Assembly: GCA_020633465.1 (NCBI GenBank)
Contig: JACKDN010000010.1
Location: forward strand, 1-64,000
Direction of reading: 5' to 3'
Length of the DNA stretch: 64,000 nt
Source: Myxococcales bacterium
GTDB taxonomy: Bacteria; Myxococcota_A; Bradymonadia; UBA7976; UBA1532
The position numbers were made by a program, and so were the translations under genes. Under the pieces are notes generated by a model. That model saw only the letters and a list, made by a program, of their open reading frames with translations. It searched no databases and was not told the origin of the DNA. This document shows, piece by piece, positions 44,710-53,600 of this stretch. How positions within the stretch are numbered: the first letter of the stretch is position 1; every line of letters starts with the position of its first letter.

Positions 44710-46038
44710 ATGTTCGAACGCCACCGCCACCGTCTGGTGGAGCGCATGACCGACGCCGTCGCCGTGTTCTTCGCGGCGCCCGAGCAGGTGCGCAACAACG
44801 ACGTCCACTTCGACTACCGGCAGGACTCCGACTTCTTCTTCCTGACCGGCTTCGAAGAGCCCGAGGCCGTGCTCGTCGTCGCGCCCCAGCGCCCGGAGGG
44901 CGAGCGGGTGGCGATCTTCCTGCGGCCGCGCGATCCCGAGCGCGAGGTGTGGGACGGCAAGCGCCTGGGGGTGGACGCGGCGCCCGAGGCGCTCGGCGTC
45001 GACGCGGCCCACGATCTGGCCGAGCTGGGCGAGAAGCTGCCCGACTATCTGGTGGGCGCGCGCACGCTGTACTTCGCGCTGGGCCAGCACGCCGAGCACG
45101 ACGAGGCGGTGATGGCCGCCCTCGCGAAGTCGCGTCGCGCCCGGCGCGAGGGCCGCGAGACGCCGGCCGCCATCGTCGATCCCGGCGAGGTGCTGCACCC
45201 GCTGCGGCTGATCAAGGACGCCTCGGCGCTGGCGTCGATGCGCAAGGCGGCCGCCCTGACCGCGCTGGGGCACCGGCGGGCCATGGCCGTCACCGCGCCC
45301 GGCGTGCACGAGTACCAGCTGCAGGCGGCCATGGAGTACGAGTGGGCCGTGCGCGGCGCGCGCCGCCAGGCCTACCCCTCGATCGTCGGCAGCGGGCCCA
45401 ACGCCTGCGTCCTGCACTACCGCGACAACACGCGGCGCCTGGACGAGGGCGACCTGGTGCTGGTCGACGCCGGCTGCGAGTTCGGCTACCACGCGAGCGA
45501 CGTCACGCGCACCTGGCCGGCCAGCGGGCGCTTCACCGACGCCCAGCGCGCCGTGTACGAGGCGGTGCTGGACGCCCAGAAGGCGGCCATCGCCCACTGC
45601 GTGCCCGGCAACACGTTCGACAGCGTGCACACCGTCGCCGTGAAGGTGCTGACCGAGCACATGGTGAAGCTGGGCCTGCTCGAGGGGCCGGCCGAGGATC
45701 GCATCGCCGACGAGGGCTACAAGCGCTACTACATGCACCGCACCGGGCACTGGCTGGGCATGGACGTGCACGACGTGGGGCGCTACCACGTCGAGGGCGA
45801 CTCGCGGCCGCTCGAGGCGGGCATGGTGCTGACCGTCGAGCCCGGGCTGTACATCGCGCCGGACGACACGCAGGCGCCCGAAGCGCTGCGCGGCATCGGC
45901 GTGCGCATCGAGGACGACGTGCTGGTGACGGCCGACGGGCCCGACGTGCTGACCCAGGACATCCCCAAGGAGGTCGCCGACGTCGAGGCGCTGGTCGGAT
46001 CGGCGTCGCTCGCGCTGGACGAGGCGGCCTCGAGCTGA
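44710..46038 (+). CDS. pepP: Xaa-Pro aminopeptidase (aminopeptidase P)
   Basis: 442 residues, normal for PepP. Releases N-terminal residues next to proline, with a dinuclear metal site. N-terminal domain MFERHRHRLVERM and DSDFFFLTGFEEPEA. The pita-bread domain supplies VLVDAGCEFGYHASDVTRTWP (two Asp), MHRTGHWLGMDVHDVG (His), VLTVEPGLY (Glu) and the final Glu in GVRIEDDVLVT. Start ATG 44710, 80 bp after recQ on the same strand, so it may be co-transcribed. Confidence 0.95.
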   Translation: MFERHRHRLVERMTDAVAVFFAAPEQVRNNDVHFDYRQDSDFFFLTGFEEPEAVLVVAPQRPEGERVAIFLRPRDPEREVWDGKRLGVDAAPEALGVDAAHDLAELGEKLPDYLVGARTLYFALGQHAEHDEAVMAALAKSRRARREGRETPAAIVDPGEVLHPLRLIKDASALASMRKAAALTALGHRRAMAVTAPGVHEYQLQAAMEYEWAVRGARRQAYPSIVGSGPNACVLHYRDNTRRLDEGDLVLVDAGCEFGYHASDVTRTWPASGRFTDAQRAVYEAVLDAQKAAIAHCVPGNTFDSVHTVAVKVLTEHMVKLGLLEGPAEDRIADEGYKRYYMHRTGHWLGMDVHDVGRYHVEGDSRPLEAGMVLTVEPGLYIAPDDTQAPEALRGIGVRIEDDVLVTADGPDVLTQDIPKEVADVEALVGSASLALDEAASS

Positions 46039-46047
46039 TGGTGCGGG

Positions 46048-46129
46048 GGAAGGGGGGGCGCCGGCCCCCTGCAGGAGGGAGGGGGCAGGAGGCCGGCGAC
46101 GGGATTTCCGTTTTGCAGGTCGCGTGCCA
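46048..46129 (+). repeat. Hairpin repeat, copy 1
   Basis: Directly downstream of pepP. A GAAGGGGGGGCGCCGGCC start, an internal purine-rich loop GGAGGGAGG and a downstream arm AGGCCGGCGACGGG are shared with copy 2 at 46286-46366. The stem uses CCTGC/GCAGG here where copy 2 has CCAG/CTGG, so pairing is kept while sequence changes. Confidence 0.75.
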
Positions 46130-46285
46130 CGCTCACCGAGGGGTCGTCGTCGGGGCGACCGGCGCCTCGCGGGCGCCCCTCGACCCCACGTCGGCGTGGT
46201 CTTCGCCCGGACGGCGCGCCGCGCGGCGGACACACCGCGGCCCCGACCGGGCAGCAATCAGCGAAACGACGGGAAATTCAGCGAG

Positions 46286-46366
46286 GAAGGGGGGGCGCCG
46301 GCCTCCAGAAGGAGGGAGGGGCCTGGAGGCCGGCGACGGGTTTTCGTTAGTGCAGAGCCCGTGCCA
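46286..46366 (+). repeat. Hairpin repeat, copy 2
   Basis: Second copy, about 237 bp from copy 1. A perfect 13-bp stem CGCCGGCCTCCAG (46296-46308) pairs with CTGGAGGCCGGCG (46323-46335), with a 14-nt purine-rich loop. A short TTTTCGTT follows the stem. Apart from the two repeats, 46039-46470 shows no gene. The last 40 bases before mvaD are likely its leader. Confidence 0.75.
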
Positions 46367-46470
46367 GTCGGTCGAGCGTTCGATCGCCGGATTCTGGCGC
46401 GCCACACTGTGCCACTCCGTAGCAAACGTCACCACCTGTCACACCTGAGCACGGAGCGGCGCAGCCCATC

Positions 46471-47457
46471 ATGTCACAGTCCGCACACCCGATCGGCACG
46501 GCCACCGCCTGGGCCGGCATCAACATCGCGCTGGTCAAGTACTGGGGGAAGCGCGACACCGCCCGCAACCTGCCCGCGGTCAGCAGCCTGTCGCTGACGC
46601 TGGCCGAGATGGGCACGCGCACCACCGTCACCTTCGATCCCGAGCTGACCACGGACGTCTTCGAGCTCGACGGCGAGCCGCGTGAGGATCCTCGCGTGAT
46701 CGCGATGCTGGACGGCATCCGCGGCCTGCGCCGCGTCGAGCGCCACGCCCGGGTCGTCAGCCGCAATCACGTCCCGACCGCCTCGGGACTGGCCAGCTCG
46801 GCCAGCGGCGCCGCCGCCCTGGCCGCCGCCGCCTGGGCCGCCACGGGCGGGGATCTGGCCGCCGCCCGCGCCGACCGCGCCTTCATCGAGCTGGTGCGCC
46901 GCGGCTCCGGCTCGGCCCCCCGCTCGCTCTACGGCGGCCTGGTCGAGCTCGATCGCGACAGCGGCGGCGTCCGCCCGGTGCTGTCGGCCAGCGCCTGGGA
47001 TCTGCGCATGGTCGTCGCGCGCCTGGCTCACGCGCCCAAGAAGATCTCGTCGCGCCAGGGCATGGCGCGCACGGCCGCCACCAGCCCCTTCTACGGCGCG
47101 TGGGTGGACGCCCACCCCGCCGACATGGTCGCCGCCCGCGCGGCCATCGAGGCCCGCGACCTACCCGCCCTGGGCGCCGTCATGGAGCGCAGCACCTACC
47201 GCATGCACGCCGCCATGCTGGGCGCCGATCCGCCCCTGCGCTATTGGAACGGGCGCACGCTCGACGCGCTCGACCGCGTCGAGGCGCTGCGCGCGGCGGG
47301 CGTGGGCGCGTGGGCCACGATGGACGCCGGCCCGCACGTGAAGGTGCTGTGCCTGGCCGCCGACGCGGAGGCCGTGGCCGGGGCGCTGGCCGAGGTCGCC
47401 GATCCCGCCGACGTCACCGTCGCCCGCCCCGGCCCGGGCGCCACGCTCGAGCCGTGA
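46471..47457 (+). CDS. mvaD: Diphosphomevalonate decarboxylase
   Basis: 328 residues, GHMP superfamily. Converts mevalonate 5-diphosphate to isopentenyl diphosphate with ATP use and CO2 loss. Diagnostic parts are GINIALVKYWGKRD at the N-terminus, LPAVSSLSLTL, the ATP loop VPTASGLASSASGAAAL, RRGSGSAPRSLYGG, and the C-terminal WATMDAGPHVKVLC. The stop overlaps the next kinase gene by 4 nt, so they are a mevalonate-pathway operon. Confidence 0.95.
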   Translation: MSQSAHPIGTATAWAGINIALVKYWGKRDTARNLPAVSSLSLTLAEMGTRTTVTFDPELTTDVFELDGEPREDPRVIAMLDGIRGLRRVERHARVVSRNHVPTASGLASSASGAAALAAAAWAATGGDLAAARADRAFIELVRRGSGSAPRSLYGGLVELDRDSGGVRPVLSASAWDLRMVVARLAHAPKKISSRQGMARTAATSPFYGAWVDAHPADMVAARAAIEARDLPALGAVMERSTYRMHAAMLGADPPLRYWNGRTLDALDRVEALRAAGVGAWATMDAGPHVKVLCLAADAEAVAGALAEVADPADVTVARPGPGATLEP

Positions 47458-48458
47458 ACGCGTCGGCCCAGGCGTGGCGCGCGCCGGGCAAGGTGATCCT
47501 GCTCGGCGAATACGCGGTGCTGCACGGGCACGCGGCCCTCGTGGCCGCCGTCGACCGCTTCGCCACCTGCCGCGTGGCGCCGTCGCCGGTCGTCGAGGTC
47601 GTCGCCCCGGGCCACGGCCACCTCGTGCAGCGCGCGGGCGCCTTCGAGGGCGAGGGCGATCTGCGCTTCGTCCGCGCCTGGCTGGACGCGCACGGGGCGC
47701 CCGCGGGCCGCTACACCCTCGACACCCGCGACCTGGGCTTCGCGCCCGAGGGCGGCGCCTGGACCAAGCTGGGCCTGGGCAGCAGCGCGGCGAGCACCGT
47801 GGCCTTCCTGGCCGCCGTCCGCGACGCCGCCGGGCTGCCCACCGACGCGGCCACGCTGTACTGCGCCGCCCAGCGGCTCCACCGCGCCGTGCAGGGCACC
47901 GGCAGCGGCGCGGACGTCGCCGCCAGCGCCTTCGGCGGCGTCGGCCGCTACCGCTGGCGCGAGGCCGCCGCCGGTCCCCTGCCCGCCGGCGACGGCGCGG
48001 GCGACTTCATGCCCGTCCCCGGCCCCGCCCGCCTGCTGCTCGCGTGGGCCGGCCGGCCGGCGAGCACCGTGTCGCTGGTGGGGCGGGTGCGCGCCTGGGC
48101 CGCGGGCGCGCCGGACGCCCACCGCCGCCTGATCGAGCGGATCGCGGCCGTCGCGCAGGTGGATCTCGCGGACCCCGTCGCGATCGTGCAGGCCGTGCGC
48201 GCCGGCGCGGACGCGCTCGAAGCCCTCGGCGCCGCCAGCGGCGCGCCGATCGTCACCGAGACCCACCGGGCGCTCGACGCGCTGGCCCGCGGCGTGGGCG
48301 GCGCAGCGAAGCCGACCGGCGCCGGCGGCGGCGATCTGGCCTGGCTGGTCGCCCCGGACGCCCAGGCCGAGGCGGCGCTGGCCCACCGCGTCGACGCGGC
48401 GGGCTTCCCCGTGTGGTCGATGACCGTCGCGGCCGCCGGGGCGACGGCGGCGCCCTGA
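47454..48458 (+). CDS. mvaK2: Phosphomevalonate kinase-like GHMP kinase
   Basis: 334 residues. N-terminal APGKVILLGEYAVLHGHAAL, phosphate loop KLGLGSSAASTVAFL, and the third motif KPTGAGGGDLAWL. The QGTGSGADVAASAFGG segment points to phosphomevalonate kinase rather than mevalonate kinase, but I would not exclude the latter. Start is GTG at 47454 inside a GTGA overlap with mvaD. It would phosphorylate mevalonate 5-phosphate to the diphosphate used by mvaD. No hmgR or mevalonate kinase gene is in the window. Confidence 0.85.
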   Translation: MNASAQAWRAPGKVILLGEYAVLHGHAALVAAVDRFATCRVAPSPVVEVVAPGHGHLVQRAGAFEGEGDLRFVRAWLDAHGAPAGRYTLDTRDLGFAPEGGAWTKLGLGSSAASTVAFLAAVRDAAGLPTDAATLYCAAQRLHRAVQGTGSGADVAASAFGGVGRYRWREAAAGPLPAGDGAGDFMPVPGPARLLLAWAGRPASTVSLVGRVRAWAAGAPDAHRRLIERIAAVAQVDLADPVAIVQAVRAGADALEALGAASGAPIVTETHRALDALARGVGGAAKPTGAGGGDLAWLVAPDAQAEAALAHRVDAAGFPVWSMTVAAAGATAAP

Positions 48459-48569
48459 GCCGCCCCCCCGGCTCGGGCCCCTCCACCCCCGGTCGGGGCG
48501 GCCTCGCGGCGGGCCGGATCAGAAAAAATTTCGTGCCGATCTCGCTGCGATGTTGCCCGGTTGTCACCC

Positions 48570-48590
48570 TTATCCACAGCGTGTGGAGAA
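48570..48590. promoter_or_regulatory. Inverted pair of DnaA-box-like sites
   Basis: TTATCCACA at 48570-48578 equals the strict DnaA box. TGTGGAGAA at 48582-48590 is an 8-of-9 inverted copy, 3 nt away. They lie just upstream of the proposed promoter of the large RNA, where DnaA binding could control it. Occurrence by chance of one box is possible; the inverted pair is less so. Confidence 0.5.
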
Positions 48591-48598
48591 AAAAGGTT

Positions 48599-48627
48599 TT
48601 GATCACCCGCATCGCTGGTCCTAGGGT
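48599..48627 (+). promoter_or_regulatory. Proposed sigma70-type promoter of the giant RNA
   Basis: TTGATC (48599-48604) and TAGGGT (48622-48627) are separated by 17 nt. An A/T-rich run, AGAAAAAAGGTTTT, sits directly upstream like an UP element. The start would fall near 48632-48635, where the first arm of the closing helix begins. Confidence 0.5.
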
Positions 48628-48630
48628 GGC

Positions 48631-50775
48631 TCTCGAGGGTTGAGGACAGCCCCCGCGGCTCCCAGAGACGCAAGCCACGCCAAGCCAACTTCGAGGTCGG
48701 GTTCGCCCGTCCCCGAGCCAGGTTCGGCACGCCGGACGACGCCCCTCGGGGCGCCCGCCCGACGGGCTCCGCGTCGAAGGGACCAACCTCATGGAGGGTG
48801 GCGGTCTGCGCTGTGGTCTTTCGAGGCTTCGGTGCAGGCGCCCACGTTCGACCGGATCGAGACCCTGAAACGGGCGCAACCCACGGACGACACTTCGGTT
48901 TCGTCTCGTGTGTCGCGAACCGTACGAGGGGAGGGCGCGAGCCCAACGGCCGAGCGGGAGACCTCGAAGAGGGACGGTGATCGGTGGGGTGAGGACGGGT
49001 CGTCACGACGCCACGTTCGCACCGCGCGCAGCTCCGCCCGCCTTCGGGCGGCGGGACTGAAGGACAGACGATTCGTTCCGTGTCAGCGGCACGACCGATG
49101 GCTTGCCGTCGTCGCGTCGCCCACGGGAATCGATGCCATTAAAGCCCGTGTCTCTCTTCGGAGAGACCAAGGCTCGGCATGGACGCCTCTTCGGAGGCCG
49201 ATCGCTCTGAACGAACCCCGATCACCCGGGTGCCTGCGCTCGCTTCGGCGTGCGCCCGGTGCCCACCGCGTGGTGCCGTCCTTTGCCCATCTGCCGAGAG
49301 CGATCGCCCGACGCCCCGTGCGTCGGCGATCGGCTGGCAGGCTCGTCCTGCGCTGCGGTACCGCTCTGACGAGGGGCACCGCAGTCGTCACTCTGCGGCG
49401 GCGCGCTTCGGCGCGTCGCCTCCGCGCGGCGGCCTTCGGGACGCCGTGCGTACCGCGGCCGCGGGTCGCTGGATTCGGTCCTTCGGGATCGGCCGGCGCC
49501 GGCGCCGCGGCCACACTCGCCCCGGTTCGCCGGCGCGGTGCGGGGGTGTCGGCCTGGTGGACCTCTCGGGGTCGGTCGGGCGCAGACGGTCGGTCGAGTG
49601 GTCGGAAGGTCACCGGGGTTCGCCCTCGCTGGCCCACGATGACTCGGCGGGCAGCTCGACACGCAGCGTGAGCAGCTCTTGCACCGAGCGGCTCGCGGTC
49701 CATCGCCCCGGGTGCAACGGGGTTGGGCGTCGCCTGTGTGTGCGAGACGGTTCGGACGCCATCGTCGTGGACCTTCGGGTCCCTGGCGGTCGTGATTGCA
49801 CGAACTGACCGGCGCCGGTCGTGCCTTCGGGCGCGGCGGACGTCGGACGCGGGACCGGGACGTCGCCTTCGGGCGTCGGCACGGTCGCCCGCCCCGCCTC
49901 TCGATTTCGGGCGCCACGGCTTGCCGGGACGCGCGACGAGAGGGCCACACGACGCGGCGCGCGCCTTCGGGCCGTCGCTGCCGAGGGTGGTGCTTCGGCC
50001 CGGGTCGGGTCGCCCGCCCCATCTGCTTCGGCAGGTGTCGGTCGGGTCGCCGCGAAAGCGTTGTGTCGCGAGGTCGGCTCGCCTTCGGGCGGGACGCTCT
50101 GACCGGCGCACGGTGCCTGCAGACGGGTCTGCTCGTCGCTTCGGCGACGGTGGGCGCGCGAGCAGGTCGGGGGTCGTCGCCTTCGGGGGACGCCCGCGCA
50201 ACGGATAGTGCTTCCGAATCGGCCCCAGCGCTCGCCGCGAGCGACACCTCTCGAGGTGCCGTTCACGGTGGGACTCTTCGGTGTGCGGCTCTCCGGCCGG
50301 CTGTCCTTCGGGGCACCGGACGCAGGACCGCTCATCGGGGCTCGCCCGCTCGACGTCGCTTCGGCGACCCGAGCGTGGCGGGACCGGCAGGCCGCCTTCG
50401 AGGTGGCCCGGCTTGGTGCCTGCAGCGCCGCCGGATCACGCGAGGGCGGGGGTGACGCGTGCGACTGACCGTGAAGGCAGGCGCTCGTCGCCGAAGGACA
50501 GGGAGGCAGGCCGACGCACACGCGCGCCGGTCGAGCCGACCGCCCCGAGCACCTCGAGGTCGACCGCGGCGTGAGACGCGGCAACGACGTGGAGGGGGCG
50601 CCGCGCGAGCGGCGCTACGGGTGGCCGGTGTCTTCGAGGTCCAGGCGGTGGGTGACCGCGCGGCGGCCCTCCGGGGCTGCTGCACCGACGCGGCGATCCC
50701 ATGCGACAACGGCCGCGGCGAGCGGTCCTCGTGCTCTCGAGAAGAATCGCGGCCTCCGGGCCGCGATTTTTTTTT
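48631..50775 (+). ncRNA. Giant structured non-coding RNA, unknown class (about 2.1 kb)
   Basis: No reading frame here looks like a protein. The plus strand is packed with hairpins closed by C(UUCG)G loops. Stems (5' and 3' limits): 49038-49051, 49150-49167 (7 perfect pairs), 49185-49198, 49236-49255, 49397-49420 (10 pairs), 49427-49446, 49477-49490, 49769-49782, 49821-49834, 49861-49878, 50021-50036, 50078-50093, 50134-50149, 50175-50192, 50302-50315 and 50355-50368 (outer pairs to 50347-50375). 50390-50408 has a UUCGA loop. A long stem at 49291-49340 has one bulged C. The ends pair: 48631-48637 with 50736-50742, 48642-48647 with 50725-50730, 48652-48658 with 50711-50718. UUCG loops fix the plus strand as the RNA. 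It ends in a strong terminator. No similarity to rRNA, RNase P, tmRNA or group II introns is seen. Function unknown. Confidence 0.8.
50745..50775 (+). terminator. Strong intrinsic terminator of the giant RNA
   Basis: Perfect 10-bp stem AATCGCGGCC (50745-50754) and GGCCGCGATT (50759-50768) with a 4-nt loop TCCG, running into nine T (50767-50775). It lies 165 bp before the next gene and separates the RNA from the TULIP-like operon. Confidence 0.93.
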
Positions 50776-50939
50776 GCCCTCGACCCGACGACCGGCGGCG
50801 GCCGACCCGGCAACGCGCGAGCGTCAGGCCGCGCGGCCCCCGGTCCCCGACGCGCAGGACGCTGCCCGCGCCGCGCCGCGACGCGCGGGCGGCGACATCG
50901 GCGCGGATGCGAGGCGGCGCGCCTGCTAGAGTACCGCGC

Positions 50940-53600
50940 ATGCGTACGCTCCCGATTCCCCGGCTGGCCCTGGCGGCGAGCCTGCTGCTCGCGTCGGCCG
51001 GCTGCAGCGACGAGGCCGCCGAGCCCGAGGGGCCGCGTCAGGTGGTGCTGCCCGATGGCGTCCCCACCGACGTCGACGCCGGACCCCGCGCGCAGGTACC
51101 GGTCAGCCTGCAGACCCTGCTGGGCAGCGCCCGCACGCGCAGCGGCGTCGCCAACAACGTCACCTGCGCGGTGCTCGATCCCGACGGCGTGGCGCTGGCC
51201 GGCGTGGCCACGCGCGTCGAGGTGCAGCCGGATCACGGCTTCGAAGTGACCGACGACGGGCTGGTGGGCCAGCGGGCCGGCGCCTACCGCGTCCGCTGCG
51301 TGGCGGACGATCTGGGGCTGCGCGACGCGGCGGGCGCCGACTGGGAGGTCACGCCCGGGCCGCCCGCGCGGGTGCTGACCCGGCTGGGCGCCCGCTCGGT
51401 GGCGGCCGACGCCGGGGTGGCGGTCGCCTGCGAGGCCTTCGACGACGTCGGCAACCCGACGACCGCGGCCGACGGGTTCTCGATCGACCTCCAACCGCTG
51501 CCCGGCGACTTCGACTGGCCGGACGAGGGCACGCTGCGCGTCCGCACCGCGGGGCGCTACGACGTCCGGTGCCGGGCGGCCGGCGCCGAGGCGCTGCCCG
51601 GCGAGGGGCTCGAGGTTCGGCCCGGCCCGCCGGTGGCGCTGCAGGGCCGGCTGGAGCCCGCCCAGCGGGTCTACCGCCCCGGCCAGGTGGTGGCGCTGCG
51701 CCTCGAGGCCGTCGACGCCTTCGACAACGTGGTGCGCGAGGCCGCGCCCACCATCACCACGCGCCCGGCGCTGGATCTGTTCGGGCCCAGCCGCTTTCGG
51801 CTGACCACGGCGGGCGACTACACGGTCACCGGCCGCCTGGGCGCGCTCGAGTCGACCCACACGCTGCGGGTGGTCGAGGGGGGCCCCGGCATCGAGTGCC
51901 TCGAGCCGGCGTTCGGCGCCCAGGTGGTGGCGCGGCCGGGCAGCCGGGTGCGCGTCGAGGGGCGGCTGACCGGCGGCGACGCCCAGCGGGTGCGCGTGGC
52001 CGGCAACGACATCCCGCTGCAGGGGGACGGCCGCTTCGGCGTCGAGGTGCCGGTCGTGTGGGGCCTGAACACGCTGGACGTCGAGGCGACCGACGGCGAC
52101 GGCGGCAGCAACAGCACCTTCTGCGCCTTCTTCGTCAGCGAGCGCTGGCTCGGCGAGGACCGTCCCCAGCCCGACGCGGTGACCCTGCGCCTGGGCGCCG
52201 ACGCCGTGGACGACGGCGATCCCGATCGGCCGCTGCGCAGCCTGGGCGACGCCCTGCGCCGCGTCGTGCGCAGCGCCGGTCTGCGCGACGCCCTGCACGA
52301 CGCCCTGCGCGCCCAGAACCCCATCGTGCCCACCGAGTGCCGCACCCGCGTGGGGCCGGTGTGCGTGTTCAGCTTTGGCGCCGAGTACCGCGACCTGTCG
52401 CTGGGCGGGCCCCACGACCTGAGCCTGCAGCTCGTGGGCGGCGGCGTCCGCGTCGACGCTACGCTGCGCGACCTCGAGCTGGTCGCCCTGATGCGCGGCA
52501 CCCTGGGCAACCAGGGCACCTTCGACGTCGATCGCGTCCGCGTGACCCTGGTGTTCGACATCGAGCGCGACGGCACGCGCCCCCGGGTGCGCCTCGATCG
52601 CGTCGAGCGCCTCGAGGTGGGCGATCTGAACGCCAACTTCAGCGGCTTCCTGACCGGCGCCGTGCTGAACCTCGCCTTCCGCGCCTTCGAGGGCGTCGTG
52701 CGCGGCGTCCTGGTCGACAACGTGCGGCGCTATCTCACCGAGAACGTCGACGGCCTGCTGACCGATCTGCTGGACGGCTTCGATCTGGGCGCGCTGGGCC
52801 TCGGCTTCGACGTGCCCAGCCTGACCGGCGGTCCGCCGGTGCGGCTCACCTTCGACGCCGCCCTGTCCACCATCGACTTCCAGGCCGCGCGCGCCGTGCT
52901 CGGGCTGCAGACGCGGGTGACCGGGCCCAGCCGGGTGGCGGGCGCCAGCCGGGGCATCCCGCTCGGCCCGAACGCCGGCCCCTCGACCCCGCCGAACACC
53001 CGCCAGGTGGGCGCGGGCGCGTCCCTGGTGCTGGTCAACCAGGTGCTGCACGCGCTGTGGCGCGGCGGCTTCTTCAGCGCCGACGCCCGCGCGCTGGGCG
53101 ACGCGGTCACCGGCGCGCTGCCGCCCGAGGTGGACGTGCGCTTCGGTCTGCCCCACGCGCCGGCGGCCGAGGGCGCCGCGGCCGGCACGGCCTTGCGGCT
53201 GCACCTGGGCCCCGCCGAGCTGACCGTGGCCTGGCCCGGCGTGCTCGCCTCGCCGATCACCGTGCGCGCGGCGGCGATCGGGCAGGTGCAGGTCAGCGCC
53301 CGCGGCGACGACCTGCGCTTCGAGGGGCTGACGCTCGACGAGGTGCGCCTGGCCATCGTCGACGGCGTCGCGCCGGGCGAGGCCCGCGCGGTGCTCGAAG
53401 AGGCCGTCCGCGACATCCTCGAGGGCGTGCTGAACCGCGCGCTGACCGACGGCCTGCCCACGCTGCCCATCCCCTCGTTCACCGTGCCGCCCGGCCTGCA
53501 GCGCTTCGGGCTGAGCCCGGGCACCACGCTGGGCCTGCGGCAGCCCAGCCTGAGCGGCAACACCGTGCAGTGGTCGGTGGAAGGGCGGTTCGGCGAATGA
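50940..53600 (+). CDS. TULIP/BPI-like lipoprotein 1
   Basis: 886 residues, lipobox LASAGC. The first half (about 30-400) holds Ig-like beta domains, with repeated YRVRC/YDVRCRAAG and WEVTPGPPARV strands. From about 400 on comes a long amphipathic fold: LRSLGDALRRVV, FDVDRVRVTLVFDIERDG, VRRYLTENVDGLLTDLLDGF and VLVNQVLHALWRGGFF. The last segment is a strong BPI/LBP-family (TULIP) hallmark, a fold that binds lipid in a tube. It should hold or transfer lipids at the envelope. The stop overlaps the next gene in ATGA (53597-53600), so the two are co-translated paralogues. Confidence 0.8.
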   Translation: MRTLPIPRLALAASLLLASAGCSDEAAEPEGPRQVVLPDGVPTDVDAGPRAQVPVSLQTLLGSARTRSGVANNVTCAVLDPDGVALAGVATRVEVQPDHGFEVTDDGLVGQRAGAYRVRCVADDLGLRDAAGADWEVTPGPPARVLTRLGARSVAADAGVAVACEAFDDVGNPTTAADGFSIDLQPLPGDFDWPDEGTLRVRTAGRYDVRCRAAGAEALPGEGLEVRPGPPVALQGRLEPAQRVYRPGQVVALRLEAVDAFDNVVREAAPTITTRPALDLFGPSRFRLTTAGDYTVTGRLGALESTHTLRVVEGGPGIECLEPAFGAQVVARPGSRVRVEGRLTGGDAQRVRVAGNDIPLQGDGRFGVEVPVVWGLNTLDVEATDGDGGSNSTFCAFFVSERWLGEDRPQPDAVTLRLGADAVDDGDPDRPLRSLGDALRRVVRSAGLRDALHDALRAQNPIVPTECRTRVGPVCVFSFGAEYRDLSLGGPHDLSLQLVGGGVRVDATLRDLELVALMRGTLGNQGTFDVDRVRVTLVFDIERDGTRPRVRLDRVERLEVGDLNANFSGFLTGAVLNLAFRAFEGVVRGVLVDNVRRYLTENVDGLLTDLLDGFDLGALGLGFDVPSLTGGPPVRLTFDAALSTIDFQAARAVLGLQTRVTGPSRVAGASRGIPLGPNAGPSTPPNTRQVGAGASLVLVNQVLHALWRGGFFSADARALGDAVTGALPPEVDVRFGLPHAPAAEGAAAGTALRLHLGPAELTVAWPGVLASPITVRAAAIGQVQVSARGDDLRFEGLTLDEVRLAIVDGVAPGEARAVLEEAVRDILEGVLNRALTDGLPTLPIPSFTVPPGLQRFGLSPGTTLGLRQPSLSGNTVQWSVEGRFGE

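Noticed and set aside
48570..48590. Chromosomal or plasmid replication origin
   Set aside because: Only two DnaA-box-like sites and no AT-rich unwinding region, dnaA, dnaN or rep gene nearby; better read as a regulatory site.
48640..49671. Plus-strand open frame of 343 codons inside the giant RNA region
   Set aside because: Arg/Ser/Ala-rich translation with no domain or signal, no ribosome site, and it runs straight through many perfect hairpins. Open frames are common by chance at this GC content.
48631..50775. Possibility that this region is rRNA, RNase P RNA, tmRNA or a group II intron
   Set aside because: None of the universally conserved core motifs of these RNAs are visible, there is no reverse transcriptase gene, and the UUCG hairpin pattern does not follow any of their layouts.
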